64,000 nucleotides of DNA from Vreelandella halophila (GTDB taxonomy: Bacteria > Pseudomonadota > Gammaproteobacteria > Pseudomonadales > Oleiphilaceae): the NCBI RefSeq assembly GCF_009856365.1, contig NZ_WMEX01000005.1, forward strand, positions 267,946 through 331,945, in the 5' to 3' direction. Position 1 is the stretch's first letter, and each line of letters starts with the position of its first letter. This document shows positions 9,651 through 19,130 of this stretch, piece by piece. Position numbers and translations under genes: made by a program. The notes beneath the pieces were generated by a model. That model had not been told where the DNA came from. It ran no database searches and saw only the letters and a program-made list of their open reading frames with translations.

Positions 9651-9911
9651 TCAGGAATGCTCGTGATCGCGGCGCTTCTCCGCTTCGGGCGTCTCCTCGC
9701 TGTTCTTCTGCTCCAGAGTGCGACCGCCCGGGGTGTCGTCCTCCTGCTCCTCATCCTTTGACTTCCCGCTGTCGCCATCGTTCATGGCCTGCTTGAAGTT
9801 GCGGATGGCGCTGCCGACGTCGCCGCCCATGTTGCGCAGTTTCTTGGTCCCGAACACCAGAATGACGATGCCGAAGACGATCAGAAGCTGCCAGATACTG
9901 ATTCCACCCAT
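9651..9911 (-). CDS. tatA: Sec-independent protein translocase TatA
   Basis: Pore-forming component of the Tat system (86 aa). It begins [20 protein letters not shown], then FGTKKL, the canonical TatA hinge, and an amphipathic helix with the [15 protein letters not shown] motif; the tail is very acidic. The ATG at 9911 was chosen over an upstream in-frame start because GGGAGGA lies 7 bases before it and the TatA N-terminus begins there. The longer frame would overlap hisE. Confidence 0.96.
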   Translation of the reverse strand: MGGISIWQLLIVFGIVILVFGTKKLRNMGGDVGSAIRNFKQAMNDGDSGKSKDEEQEDDTPGGRTLEQKNSEETPEAEKRRDHEHS

Positions 9912-9927
9912 GTTGAATTCCTCCCGT

Positions 9928-10266
9928 TCAGGATTCCGGCGTGCGCCGGGCTTTTTCTTCAAGGCCGGAGAGGCCGAAACGCCGTGCCAGTTCATCGAGC
10001 ACTGCGTCCGGGCCTTCGCCCCGGTTGGAGAGCATGACTAGACTGTGGAACCACAGATCCGCCGTTTCGGCGATCAACTCCCGGTTGTCTCCGGAGTGTT
10101 CCGCGTCCTTGGCCGCGATCAGGGTTTCCGTGCATTCCTCCCCGACCTTCTCAAGAATCTTGTTGAGCCCCTTGTGATGGAGCTTCGCAACGTAGGAGTC
10201 GTCCGGGTCCGCATTCCGGCGCCGTTCTTCCAGTACCTCGGCCAGTTGGCTCAGTACCGTGTCCAT
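9928..10266 (-). CDS. hisE: Phosphoribosyl-ATP pyrophosphatase
   Basis: Second step of histidine synthesis (112 aa): hydrolyses phosphoribosyl-ATP to phosphoribosyl-AMP. It is an all-helical MazG-like fold with the metal-binding [15 protein letters not shown] and [12 protein letters not shown] motifs. Here hisE and hisI are separate genes, not the fused hisIE of enterobacteria. The start overlaps the hisI stop (TGATG at 10264-10268). Confidence 0.96.
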   Translation of the reverse strand: MDTVLSQLAEVLEERRRNADPDDSYVAKLHHKGLNKILEKVGEECTETLIAAKDAEHSGDNRELIAETADLWFHSLVMLSNRGEGPDAVLDELARRFGLSGLEEKARRTPES

Positions 10267-10676
10267 CAGCTCTGCTCCGCTCCGTAAATGGCTTCAGGGT
10301 CCTTAAGGACCGCTCCGGATTCCTGCCAGGCACCGTTCTCCAGTCGGCGGTAGAAGCAGTGTCGCCGCCCGGTGTGGCAGGCAATGCCGCCGATCTGTTC
10401 CACCCGCAGCAGGATCACATCCGCATCACAGTCCAGCCGCATCTCGTGGACCTTCTGCACATGGCCGGAACTTTCGCCCTTGTGCCAGAGCCGGTCCCGT
10501 GACCGGGAATAATAGACGGCTTCGCCGGTTTCCGCTGTCTTTTCCAGCGCTTCGGCGTTCATCCAGGCCATCATCAGCACGTCGCCGCTGGCGGTATCCT
10601 GGGCGATGGCGGGAACGAGGCCGTCTTCGTTGAAGGCTACCTCGCCGATCCATCCGGGCTGGGAGTCTGCTGTCAT
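10266..10676 (-). CDS. hisI: Phosphoribosyl-AMP cyclohydrolase
   Basis: Third step of histidine synthesis (136 aa from this start). The zinc and magnesium sites are visible: [25 protein letters not shown] contains the Asp cluster and the Cys ligands, and a [16 protein letters not shown] motif precedes it. The ATG at 10676 starts just after the ubiB stop and gives the usual family N-terminus. A longer frame from 10703 would overlap ubiB by 26 bases and is less likely. It is separate from but coupled to hisE. Confidence 0.94.
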   Translation of the reverse strand: MTADSQPGWIGEVAFNEDGLVPAIAQDTASGDVLMMAWMNAEALEKTAETGEAVYYSRSRDRLWHKGESSGHVQKVHEMRLDCDADVILLRVEQIGGIACHTGRRHCFYRRLENGAWQESGAVLKDPEAIYGAEQS

Positions 10677-10677
10677 C

Positions 10678-12312
10678 TCAGTGTCCACTGCTGTTACTGC
10701 CATACCAGAATAACACGCCGCCGGTGCCCAGCAGAATCCAGCTGGCGGCCGGCAGGTTCTTCAGCCATTCCTGGAGGCCGGGTTCCGCCACTGCCAGTGC
10801 CCCCATTGCACAGGCGGCCGCCCCGAGCAGGGGCCAGAGGCGGAAACGGTGTGTATCGGCGGGCGCGGGCTGCGGCTGCACGGGCGGTGGGTCGCCGGCG
10901 AGGCGCTCCAGCGCGTCGTGGAACAGCTGGGGCATTTCTGGTGCCTGTTCCGCCCAGTCCGGCAGGTGTTCGCGCAGTGAGCGCATCACACCGGGCGGGC
11001 CCATCTGCTGCTGCATCCAGTTCTCCAGGAAGGGCTGGGCGGTGGCCCAGAGGTCCAGGTCCGGGTAGAGCTGGCGGCCCAGACCTTCCACGTTGAGCAG
11101 GGTTTTCTGCAACAGGACCAGCTGGGGCTGGACCTCCATGTGAAAGCGGCGGGCCACCTCGAAAAGGCGCAACAGGAAGTGGCCGAAGGAAATGTCGCGC
11201 AGCGGCCTGGCGAAAATGGGTTCGCAGACGGTGCGGATGGCGGCCTCGAATTCATCCACGCGGGTGTCGGCGGGGATCCAGCCGGACTGGATATGGAGCG
11301 CCGCGACCTGGTGGTAGTCCCGCCGGAAGAAGGCGAGCAGATTGCGCGCCAGGTAGCTCTTGTCCGAGGGCCCGAGGGTACCGACAATGCCGAAATCCAG
11401 CGCGATGTACTGGGGGTCCGCCGGGTTGGAGGCATCCACGAAGATGTTGCCGGGGTGCATGTCGGCGTGGAAGAAACTGTCCCGGAAAACCTGGGTGAAG
11501 AAGATCTCCACGCCCTTCTCCGCCAGCACCTTCATGTCCACGCCGGCGGCGTGGAGAGCCGCCGTGTCGCCGATGGGGATGCCGCTGACCCGCTCCATGG
11601 TGACCACCCGGCGCCCGGTGTGGGACCAGTAGACCTCGGGCACGTAGATCAGCGGCGAGTCCGGGAAGTTGCGCCGCAGCTGGCTGGCGTTGGCCGCCTC
11701 GCGCTGCATATCCAGTTCGTCGAAGATGGTCTTCTCATAGTCCGTCACGACCTCCACCGGGCGCAGGCGCGGCCCTTCCGCCCAGAAGCGCTGCAGCAGC
11801 CGCGCCATCAGGTGGAGCAGGCGGATGTCCTGGCGGATGACCCGCTCGATGCCGGGGCGGATGACCTTGACCACCACGGGGGTGCCGTCCAGCAGCTTCG
11901 CCCCATGCACCTGCGCCACGGAGGCCGAGGCCAGCGGATCCTGTTCGAATTCGCTGAAGCAGTCGGCGATGTCCGCTCCCAGTTCCGCTTCCACAATAAC
12001 GCGGGCGTCATCGCTGTCGAAGGGAGCGACCCGGTCCTGGAGGTGGGCCAGTGATTCGGCCATATCCTCGGGCAGCAGGTCGCGCCTTGTGGAGAGGATC
12101 TGGCCGAACTTGATGAACACCGGGCCCAGGTCCTCCATGGCCTGGCGCAGGCGTTCGCCGCGATTGGCTTCCGGCTGCGGGAAGAGACGCCAGGGGGCGA
12201 TGGCCAGCAGGAAGCGGATGCCTGCCGGCAGGGTCAGGAGGCGCAGGAAGGTGTCGAGCCGGTAGCGGCTGAAAACCCACAGGATCCGGAGCAGGCGGCC
12301 GAGGTTGATCAA
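10678..12312 (-). CDS. ubiB: UbiB family atypical kinase/ATPase for ubiquinone synthesis
   Basis: Membrane-associated ABC1/ADCK-family protein (544 aa) needed for efficient ubiquinone synthesis, thought to be an ATPase assisting the Ubi complex. The KxGQ motif is KFGQ at 68-71, the alanine-rich loop is around ASASVAQ (128-134), and an [10 protein letters not shown] catalytic loop and LDFGIVG metal motif follow. One or two hydrophobic helices lie at the C-terminus ([14 protein letters not shown] and [14 protein letters not shown]). The start codon is TTG, within TTGA shared with the ubiJ stop. Confidence 0.95.
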   Translation of the reverse strand: MINLGRLLRILWVFSRYRLDTFLRLLTLPAGIRFLLAIAPWRLFPQPEANRGERLRQAMEDLGPVFIKFGQILSTRRDLLPEDMAESLAHLQDRVAPFDSDDARVIVEAELGADIADCFSEFEQDPLASASVAQVHGAKLLDGTPVVVKVIRPGIERVIRQDIRLLHLMARLLQRFWAEGPRLRPVEVVTDYEKTIFDELDMQREAANASQLRRNFPDSPLIYVPEVYWSHTGRRVVTMERVSGIPIGDTAALHAAGVDMKVLAEKGVEIFFTQVFRDSFFHADMHPGNIFVDASNPADPQYIALDFGIVGTLGPSDKSYLARNLLAFFRRDYHQVAALHIQSGWIPADTRVDEFEAAIRTVCEPIFARPLRDISFGHFLLRLFEVARRFHMEVQPQLVLLQKTLLNVEGLGRQLYPDLDLWATAQPFLENWMQQQMGPPGVMRSLREHLPDWAEQAPEMPQLFHDALERLAGDPPPVQPQPAPADTHRFRLWPLLGAAACAMGALAVAEPGLQEWLKNLPAASWILLGTGGVLFWYGSNSSGH

Positions 12313-12932
12313 TGGTCCTCCCCGGGCGCCAGGTTGTTGAGGCGGTTCTCAAGCGTCTTCACGCGGGATTCCAGCGCATCGATGTCACTGAATCGGGCCT
12401 CGGCCTCGTGGCGACCGGGCACCAGGCCGGATTCCTCGTGCAGGTAATCCTCAATGTTCGCGTGTACCGAGGCGCGCGCCTGCTGGCTCCAGCGCAGGGC
12501 ATCCCGCAGACGCCGGGCGATGACGTGAGCGGGCACATCCCCGAGGGTACGGGCCAGGAAAGCCTCCCAGTCCGGCGCCAGCGCATGCAGTCGGTGTGCG
12601 AGGTGGCGGACGCGCTCACTGTCTCCTTCGACCGTGATCAGGCCCTGGTCCAGGCCGCTGGTGTCGCCGCCAGCCAGTGCCAGAAGCGCCAGTGGCGTGG
12701 CGGTGATGTGCGTGTCCGTTCCCGGGCCGGACGGGCCCTGTTTCAGGGCAAGGCGGTCGCCCGAACGCGCCAGTGTCAGGGTGGCCCCGAAGGGCACCAG
12801 TGTGATCGCCACCGGCGCAGCCAGCTCTTCAAGCAGGATGTCCCTGGCCGCCGGGTCCGCTTCGAGAGCACGGTTCAGGGCGGAGGCGGCCATGGTGGTG
12901 GCCTGGTCGAGCAGTGTGCCGCCCAGTCCCAT
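12309..12932 (-). CDS. ubiJ: Ubiquinone biosynthesis accessory factor UbiJ (SCP2 domain)
   Basis: Lipid-binding accessory protein of the soluble Ubi complex (207 aa). An N-terminal SCP2-like domain with [13 protein letters not shown] and a central [15 protein letters not shown] segment is followed by a helical C-terminus ending in a heptad-like [17 protein letters not shown] coiled coil, as in E. coli UbiJ. The ATG at 12932 was preferred because it shares a base with the ubiE stop (TGATG) and the longer frame adds only a low-complexity leader inside ubiE. Confidence 0.9.
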   Translation of the reverse strand: MGLGGTLLDQATTMAASALNRALEADPAARDILLEELAAPVAITLVPFGATLTLARSGDRLALKQGPSGPGTDTHITATPLALLALAGGDTSGLDQGLITVEGDSERVRHLAHRLHALAPDWEAFLARTLGDVPAHVIARRLRDALRWSQQARASVHANIEDYLHEESGLVPGRHEAEARFSDIDALESRVKTLENRLNNLAPGEDH

Positions 12933-13681
12933 CAGGGCTTGATCCCCGCATGCAGCGCCACGATGCCGCCGGTCATGTTGTGGTACTTGCACCGCACCAG
13001 CCCGGCGTCTTCCATCATGCCCTTGAGGGTTTCCTGGTCCGGGTGCATGCGGATGGATTCGGCGAGATACTGGTAACTCTCGCTGTCACCAGCCACCAGC
13101 CGGCCCATCAGAGGCAGGGCGGTGAAGGAATAGGTGTCGTAGGCCTTGCTGAGCAGCGGGTTGACCGGCTTGGAGAACTCCAGGATCAGCAGCTTGCCGC
13201 CGGGCTTGAGGACGCGGGTCATCTCGCGCAGCGCCAGGTTCTGGTCGGTGACGTTACGCAGGCCGAAGGCAATGGAGACGGCATTGAAGTAATTGTCCGG
13301 AAAGGGCAGGCACTCGGCGTTGGCCTGCACGTAGTCCACGCGCCCGGCGTAGCCGCGGTCGATCAGGCGATCCCGGCCCACCTCCAGCATTTCCTGGTTG
13401 ATATCGGCCAGCACAACTTCGCCTTCGGTGCCCACACGGTCCGCGAACTGCATGGTCAGATCGCCCGTGCCGCCAGCGATGTCCAGGATCCGGTGGCCGG
13501 GGCGCACACTGCTCAGCTCGATGGTGAAGCGCTTCCACAGCCGGTGGATGCCCATGGACATCAGGTCGTTCATCAGGTCATACCGGCTGGCAACCGAGGA
13601 GAAAACCTGGCCGACGTGCTTCGCTTTTTCCTGCTTCGGCACCTCGCGGTAACCGAAATGGGTGGTGTCCTGATCCGCCAT
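12932..13681 (-). CDS. ubiE: Ubiquinone/menaquinone C-methyltransferase
   Basis: SAM-dependent C-methyltransferase of quinone synthesis (249 aa). The SAM site reads [12 protein letters not shown] (66-76) and the family motif [19 protein letters not shown] lies at the N-terminus, with the C-terminal signature [14 protein letters not shown]. The ATG at 13681 has GGAGGT 4 bases upstream, so the much longer upstream frame is rejected. It is the first gene of a nine-gene operon running to rsmE. Confidence 0.96.
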   Translation of the reverse strand: MADQDTTHFGYREVPKQEKAKHVGQVFSSVASRYDLMNDLMSMGIHRLWKRFTIELSSVRPGHRILDIAGGTGDLTMQFADRVGTEGEVVLADINQEMLEVGRDRLIDRGYAGRVDYVQANAECLPFPDNYFNAVSIAFGLRNVTDQNLALREMTRVLKPGGKLLILEFSKPVNPLLSKAYDTYSFTALPLMGRLVAGDSESYQYLAESIRMHPDQETLKGMMEDAGLVRCKYHNMTGGIVALHAGIKP

Positions 13682-13823
13682 GGGGACCTCCGCTAATGCT
13701 TTGGCGTATTCTAACCCCGGAGTGCCCGCTTGTCTGCGCCGGGTGAGCTCCACTCGCCTCATGGGTCGTAGTTGCGTAAAATTGCGCGCAACGCCCGTAA
13801 TCATTGTTCGCCGAGGAGTCCCG

Positions 13824-14108
13824 ATGTCCCGTATCCAGATCCACCGCGCGCACGCCATGGACCATGAACACGCGCTGCGGGTGGCCGATGAGCTGGCCCG
13901 GGAGATGACGGCGCACTACGACTTCGAATGGCACTGGGACGGCGAGCGCCTGAAGCTGCGCCGGACCGGCCTCAAGGGGGAAGTGGCGGTCAACCCGCAG
14001 GACATCGGTGTGGACCTGGAGCTGGGCATGATGCTGCGGCCCTTCAAGGGGCGGATCGAGCAGGAGGTGGTGCGCCAGCTTGAGGCTATCCTCAAACGCC
14101 ACAGCTGA
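13824..14108 (+). CDS. Polyhydroxyalkanoic acid system family protein
   Basis: Small protein (94 aa) of the PHA_gran_rgn family, found near polyhydroxyalkanoate genes or alone in many gammaproteobacteria; its biochemical role is not settled. The sequence starts [19 protein letters not shown] and contains an [20 protein letters not shown] beta segment followed by [18 protein letters not shown], typical for the family. GAGGAG lies before the ATG at 13824. It is divergent from the ubiE operon; no phaC or phaP is in the window. Confidence 0.8.
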   Translation: MSRIQIHRAHAMDHEHALRVADELAREMTAHYDFEWHWDGERLKLRRTGLKGEVAVNPQDIGVDLELGMMLRPFKGRIEQEVVRQLEAILKRHS

Positions 14109-14124
14109 TCGCCGGGCGCGAGCG

Positions 14125-14871
14125 TCACTCGCGGGGGAGCGGCTCCCCTGCCAGTACCTTTTCCATGATGCGGCTTTCGCGTTGGCGGATGGTTTCCAGC
14201 AGTTCCGACACGCCGCCCATGGCGCGGAATGCGTGGACGCCTTCTGTAATGAAGCGATAGAGCTCGCCCAGACCGGCCATGCGCGCGGGCTGATGCATCA
14301 TCTTCAGCCCCATGCGCAGGGAGCGGTGATTCACGTAGCGCTCCAGATCCCGCCCCACGGCATCCACCAGTTCGATCTGTCGCCGCCGGTCCGTCACCTG
14401 CCCGCAGGCCCGGTAGGCTTCGGCATAGGTGGTGTCGGACATGCCCTCGATACCATTGGCATCCAGCGCCCGCTCCCGGGTTAGCCACTCGGTCATGGCC
14501 AGGTCCAGGCGCTGGCTGATCAGGTTGAGCTCCACCAGTTGTGACAGGGTGAAGAGCGCACTGTCGGGGCTCAGGCGGATCAGGTAGGGGAAGATGCGGT
14601 CAAAGTCGTCATCGCGGCGGCTGAAATCCTGGGGCGCGTAGAGGTCCTCCAGCAGGAAATCCAGGGCTTCGCGGTAACGCGGGGATTCGTAAAGGTCCCG
14701 GTGCGTCTCGCGCAGACGCGCCGCCTGCCAGAGGCCCAGCGCCTCAATGGCCGGTTCCAGTGGATGCCCAACCCGTTCCTGCCGGAAGTCGTGGTAGCTG
14801 AGCATCAGCTCCTGGAGCCGGCGCGCGTTAGGGGTCCGTGTCTGGGTCTGGGTCAGCTTGTACCGGTACAC
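14125..14871 (-). CDS. FFLEELY-type conserved protein
   Basis: Cytosolic, largely helical protein of 248 aa with a GTG start preceded by GGAGGAC. It contains ALDFLLEDLYAPQDFSRRD, which matches the FFLEELY motif that names a family of uncharacterised gammaproteobacterial proteins. A conserved SALFTLSQLVELNLISQRLDLAM helix follows. No catalytic motif, signal peptide or membrane segment is visible. It converges on the PHA-system gene with a 16-base gap. Function unknown; family name given from recall of the motif. Confidence 0.65.
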   Translation of the reverse strand: MYRYKLTQTQTRTPNARRLQELMLSYHDFRQERVGHPLEPAIEALGLWQAARLRETHRDLYESPRYREALDFLLEDLYAPQDFSRRDDDFDRIFPYLIRLSPDSALFTLSQLVELNLISQRLDLAMTEWLTRERALDANGIEGMSDTTYAEAYRACGQVTDRRRQIELVDAVGRDLERYVNHRSLRMGLKMMHQPARMAGLGELYRFITEGVHAFRAMGGVSELLETIRQRESRIMEKVLAGEPLPRE

Positions 14872-14933
14872 ACCCGTCCTCCGTTCATGCGGACGGGCAT
14901 TCTAGTGGGGGCGGGAATGTCCGACAATGGCGC

Positions 14934-15851
14934 TCAGGCCACCCTGGGGATGTCATCCATGGAAGGCACCCACCTTTCACTGTCCAGTGTGATGAAGTGA
15001 CTGGTGCCCCGGGTCTCCACAATGCGCACCGAGGTTGACGAATGACGGGCGGCATTCATCATCGCCTCACGGTCCAGGATGCGGTCGGTTTCCGGGACCA
15101 GGATGGTGCCCTGACGGATGTTGGCAAGGATGCTGGTGTCCCACTGCTCCATCCAGGCCATGATGTTCTCGATATTGCGCACGATGGTCAGATGGTCCTG
15201 GGTGGCCGAGAACATCCGGTTGAGCAGCGTCTTCTTGCGCGGGTTCATGCGCCCGAAGAAAGTCTGGGCATAGGCGGACGAGGGCGTGCTGTTGATGGCG
15301 CGCACGATCCAGGGCCACATGCCGTGGCTGACCGGCTCCAGAATGGCCCGGACCAGAGCGTGGAGTTCGCCCTGGGGCAGCACCGGTGCCTCGAGGACCA
15401 CGTCGATGTCCTCAAACAGTTCCGGGCGCTGGCGGGCGGCTTCCAGAATCACACCGCCGCCACGGGAATGGCCGTGTACCCGGATCTGGTTCGAGGAGGG
15501 CAGGTTCTCGAGGGTCTGGATGAGGATGCGGGCATCGTACTCAATGGTGGCCTCGGTGTGCGGGTTGCGCAGCACCCAGTTCGGCCGCTCCAGGTTCGGG
15601 CCACTCACCGGAATGTGATAGTTGGAGCAGGTCAGCAGGATCAGCTCGGTGGTGGGCTCCTGATAGAGCTGGGTGAAATAGCACTGGTTCTCGAGAAAAC
15701 CATGCACCCCGATCACGGTATGGTGGGCCTCGCCGCTGTGATTGCGCACGGCCACAGCGCCGGAGCCGACTTCATAGACCCGCCCGGAGAACATCTCGCT
15801 GTATGCGGGTTCGATGCGTTTCTTCAGCTTGCGGATGTCACTGGCTTTCAT
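14934..15851 (-). CDS. Alpha/beta hydrolase
   Basis: Alpha/beta hydrolase of 305 aa. The oxyanion region is GVHGFLENQCYF, the nucleophile elbow is GHSRGG with Ser129, and candidate acid and His residues lie in PETDRILD and GTSHFITLD near the C-terminus. No signal peptide is seen, so it is probably cytosolic. AGGAG lies 9 bases before the ATG. Substrate unknown; a depolymerase or lipase role beside the PHA-system gene would be speculation. Confidence 0.7.
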   Translation of the reverse strand: MKASDIRKLKKRIEPAYSEMFSGRVYEVGSGAVAVRNHSGEAHHTVIGVHGFLENQCYFTQLYQEPTTELILLTCSNYHIPVSGPNLERPNWVLRNPHTEATIEYDARILIQTLENLPSSNQIRVHGHSRGGGVILEAARQRPELFEDIDVVLEAPVLPQGELHALVRAILEPVSHGMWPWIVRAINSTPSSAYAQTFFGRMNPRKKTLLNRMFSATQDHLTIVRNIENIMAWMEQWDTSILANIRQGTILVPETDRILDREAMMNAARHSSTSVRIVETRGTSHFITLDSERWVPSMDDIPRVA

Positions 15852-16110
15852 GACGCTGATCTCCTGAGCGCGGCCGCATACACCTTTTCGATGACCGGCT
15901 TATGACGGAATCTTTACCTTACAGTATAGAAATGAATTTGGGCTGGGGAGTGGAATTTTGTAAACAGTCCGCCGGTTGAGACAACAGTCACGCTGGGGCT
16001 GATCCGCCTCTTCGACCAATGCATAAGGGCCAATGACTGGAAAACCGGGCCATCGGAAGGCACTATAGCCGCTGTTCCGAACAGCCTGGTCAAACCTGAG
16101 GGAGGTCCGC

Positions 16111-17496
16111 ATGAGTGACAAGCGCATAGAGAAAGACAGCCTCGGCGAGGTGGAAGTCCCGGCCAACGCCCTCTGGGCGGCCCAGACCCAGCGCGCCATC
16201 GATAACTTCCCGGTGAGCGGCCGGCCCATGCCCGGCGCCTTCATCCACGCCGTGGTACGGATCAAGCGCAGCGCCGCGCGCGCCAATGCCGTGCTGGGGC
16301 TGCTGGATGCGGATCGGGCCCAGGCCATCGAAACGGCCTGTGATGAGGTGCTGGGCGGCGCCCATGCCGACCAGTTCCCGGTGGACGTATTCCAGACCGG
16401 GTCCGGTACCAGCACCAACATGAACGTGAACGAGGTGATCGCACGCCTGGCCTCCAACCACAGCAGTGAGCCGGTCAATCCGAACGATCATGTGAACATG
16501 AGCCAGAGCAGCAACGACGTGATCCCGACCGCGATCCATCTGAGCGCGGTGACCGAGGTGCATGAGTCGCTGCTGCCGGCGCTGGATCACCTGATGCAGA
16601 CCATCGCGGGCCGTGAGAAAGAGACCGAGTCCGTGGTCAAGACCGGCCGCACCCACCTGATGGATGCCATGCCCGTGACCGTCGCCCAGGAACTGCGCAC
16701 GTGGCGGGACCAGATCAGTAACGCCCGCGACCGCCTGGAGCAGGCAGCCAAGGACCTGCTGCGCATTCCCCAGGGGGGTACCGCCGTGGGTACGGGCGTG
16801 AACGCCCATGCTGATTTCGCGCGCCTGTTTGCTGAAGAGCTCAGTGCGCTGACCGATCATCACTTCACCGCGATGGAGCATCCGTTCGTCGGCCAGAGCG
16901 CCATTGATGCGCCGGTGGCCCTGTCCTCCGCCTACCGTGGGCTGGGCACGGTGGTCATGAAGATCGCCAATGACCTGCGCTGGATGAACAGCGGCCCCAT
17001 TCATGGCCTGGGCGAGATCACACTGCCGGCGCTGCAGCCGGGCTCCAGCATCATGCCCGGCAAAGTGAACCCGGTGATTCCGGAATCCGCCGCCATGGTG
17101 GCCGCCCAGGTGACCGGCCTGGACGCCACCGTGAACACCGCCGGCCAGTCCGGCAACTTCCAGCTCAACGTCATGCTGCCGCTGGTGGGCTGGAACCTGC
17201 TGGAAATGAACGGCCTGCTTTCGAACACGGCACGGGTGATGGCGGACAAGGCCATTGCCGGCTTTACTGTAAACAGTGACGTGATGGCCGAAGCAGTCGG
17301 TAAGAACCCGGTGCTGGTGACAACCCTCAACCCTGTCATCGGTTACGCCAAGGCGGCCGAGGTTGCCAAGAAGGCGTATGCGACCGGCCGCTCCATACTG
17401 GACGTGGCGAAGGAAGAGACGGATGTGCCGGAAGACGAGCTGCGCGACCTGCTCGACCCGATCAAGCAGACCAAGGGCGGCCTTCCGGACGCCTGA
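16111..17496 (+). CDS. fumC: Class II fumarate hydratase
   Basis: Oxygen-stable fumarase (461 aa, homotetramer) interconverting fumarate and malate in the citric acid cycle. Family signatures: TGSGTSTNMNVNEV, QSSNDVIPTAIHLSA, GRTHLMDAMPVT and the catalytic-loop GSSIMPGKVNPV. A GGGAGGT site sits 4 bases before the ATG. The 259 bases between it and the divergent hydrolase must hold both promoters. A TATAGC near 16065 is a weak -10 candidate; nothing else is recognised there. Confidence 0.97.
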   Translation: MSDKRIEKDSLGEVEVPANALWAAQTQRAIDNFPVSGRPMPGAFIHAVVRIKRSAARANAVLGLLDADRAQAIETACDEVLGGAHADQFPVDVFQTGSGTSTNMNVNEVIARLASNHSSEPVNPNDHVNMSQSSNDVIPTAIHLSAVTEVHESLLPALDHLMQTIAGREKETESVVKTGRTHLMDAMPVTVAQELRTWRDQISNARDRLEQAAKDLLRIPQGGTAVGTGVNAHADFARLFAEELSALTDHHFTAMEHPFVGQSAIDAPVALSSAYRGLGTVVMKIANDLRWMNSGPIHGLGEITLPALQPGSSIMPGKVNPVIPESAAMVAAQVTGLDATVNTAGQSGNFQLNVMLPLVGWNLLEMNGLLSNTARVMADKAIAGFTVNSDVMAEAVGKNPVLVTTLNPVIGYAKAAEVAKKAYATGRSILDVAKEETDVPEDELRDLLDPIKQTKGGLPDA

Positions 17497-17523
17497 CCGG
17501 CGTCCGCTGCGGGGCAGCGTGTC

Positions 17524-18003
17524 ATGCTGCTGATCCCGGAGCTGGTGGCGCTGCTGATCGTGGCCAACGGGGCGCCCCTGGTTCTGAGCCGGATCCTGGG
17601 GACCCGTGGCTACCCGGTAGACTGCCGGTTGCAGTTGCCGGATGGCCGCCGGCTCTTCGGGGCCAGCAAGACCTGGCGTGGCCTGGCGGTGGCGATCGTT
17701 GCCGCTGCCGTCGTCGCCTGGCTGTTCCGGCTCGGCTTCATCTTCGGGGCGGTGTTCGGCGCGGTGGCGATGCTCGGGGATCTGCTTTCAAGCTTCGTTA
17801 AGCGCCGTTTCGGTCTTGGCGCCGGTGATCGGGCCCGTGGTCTGGATCAATTGCCGGAAGGGCTGCTGCCCAATTTCGTCGCCTGGTGGTGGCTGGGTGT
17901 TTCGGGCTGGGTGGCGCTGCTGGCGGCCCTGATCTTCTGCGTGCTCAATATCTGGGGCTCGCCCCTCCTTTACCGCCTCGGCATTCGCCGGCGGCCTCAC
18001 TGA
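17524..18003 (+). CDS. CarS-like CDP-archaeol synthase family membrane protein
   Basis: Integral membrane protein of 159 aa with about four hydrophobic segments. It carries LFGASKTWRG and AMLGDLLSSFVKRRFGLGAGDRARGLDQLPEGLLP, which match the CTP-transferase core of the CarS/DUF46 family and, more distantly, CdsA. Archaeal members make CDP-archaeol; bacterial ones have unknown lipid substrates. It follows fumC by 27 bases and may be co-transcribed. The 3' end overlaps the convergent phosphoesterase by 7 bases. Confidence 0.75.
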   Translation: MLLIPELVALLIVANGAPLVLSRILGTRGYPVDCRLQLPDGRRLFGASKTWRGLAVAIVAAAVVAWLFRLGFIFGAVFGAVAMLGDLLSSFVKRRFGLGAGDRARGLDQLPEGLLPNFVAWWWLGVSGWVALLAALIFCVLNIWGSPLLYRLGIRRRPH

Positions 18004-18989
18004 CCCACGGAATCCGGGCCGGCACTCAGCCGGTGCAGGGTCACTTCCGGCGGGCAGTTCAGCCTGACGTTGAGAATGGATGTGCCAGCGCCCGTGGTGG
18101 TGTAGCCCTGCATGGCATCCTCCATCCAGTTGCCGCGCCCGAGCCGGCGTGGAATCCGTGCATCCAGCGTGAGCGGAATCCCGCCTGGCAGGCACAGCTG
18201 GCCGCCATGGGTATGGCCACAGAGGTAGAGATCGAATCCCGCGCGGGCCGCTTCCGTGTGGATCTCCGGTGTATGGCTGAGAAGCAGTGACAGGGCGCCT
18301 GGAGGGATATCCCGTGTGGCGGCGGCAAGGTCATGGGTCTGGTAGAGGTGCGGGTCATCCACCCCGGCGATCCAGAGCGCGGCGTCCTCCCGTTCCAGGC
18401 ACAGGCTTTCGTTCATCAGCATGCGGTAGCCCATGCTCTCCATCTCCGGAACCATCAGCACGCTGTCATGGTTCCCCAGAATCGCAAGGGGGGTTCCCTT
18501 AAGGTGGGTTCTGAGCCGCCGCATGCCTTCCATGGCCGGCGCGATGTCGCCCCAGGTGTCGCGCCGGTAGTCGCCGGTGATCACGCAGAGGTCATAGTCC
18601 AGATCCCGGACCGTCTCGATCACCGCGTGCAGGTTGGCCTCATCCATGTCCACATGCAGGTCGCTGAGCTGCAGCAGGGTGTAGCCCTCGAGAGCCGGCG
18701 GAAGCCCAGGTACCACAAACCGGTTTCGGGTCACCCTGAGAGCACGGCTGTTACTGACGGCGCGTTGGTAGAGGCCGCCGAGGCTGAGGGCAAGCCGCAC
18801 CAAGCCGGGCATGGAATAGAGGTTCTCGGGGTGCACGTGCTTACCGGTGCGGCTGAGGAACAGCGCTTCGCGTTCATGCTCGGTGGCCAGCCGCCGACGC
18901 GCATGGTCCGCCCCGAGCCGCAGCTCCAGCTGGTAGGTGCGCTCAGTGTCGCTGTGGTCCCCGATCAGGGGGCTGGTAAATCCATCCAT
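17997..18989 (-). CDS. Calcineurin-like metallophosphoesterase
   Basis: Metallophosphoesterase of 330 aa (YaeI-like group). The dimetal motifs are in order: LSDLHVDM, VITGDYRRDTWGD, LAILGNHDS, LLSHTPEIH and LCGHTHGGQ. In the second motif the usual GDxxD is GDYRRD. There is an N-terminal helical extension of about 110 residues without a clear membrane anchor. Homologues act on UDP-diacylglucosamine or other phosphodiesters; the substrate here is unknown. Confidence 0.85.
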   Translation of the reverse strand: MDGFTSPLIGDHSDTERTYQLELRLGADHARRRLATEHEREALFLSRTGKHVHPENLYSMPGLVRLALSLGGLYQRAVSNSRALRVTRNRFVVPGLPPALEGYTLLQLSDLHVDMDEANLHAVIETVRDLDYDLCVITGDYRRDTWGDIAPAMEGMRRLRTHLKGTPLAILGNHDSVLMVPEMESMGYRMLMNESLCLEREDAALWIAGVDDPHLYQTHDLAAATRDIPPGALSLLLSHTPEIHTEAARAGFDLYLCGHTHGGQLCLPGGIPLTLDARIPRRLGRGNWMEDAMQGYTTTGAGTSILNVRLNCPPEVTLHRLSAGPDSVGQ

Positions 18990-19130
18990 GAGACGACCGC
19001 TCCGGAAGCCCGCGATTTGCCTTCATCATAGCAGGGAATGGACTCTGCGGGCCCGCCTTGACAGTTGCTGCGCCTGCGTGGATTCTCTGCCATTCCTGAA
19101 GGAAATCCAGCTGATTCAAGGAGGAACACC

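Noticed and set aside
13682..13858. N-terminal extension of UbiE
   Set aside because: GGAGGT lies before the ATG at 13681 and the added residues look like random coding opposite the divergent promoter region.
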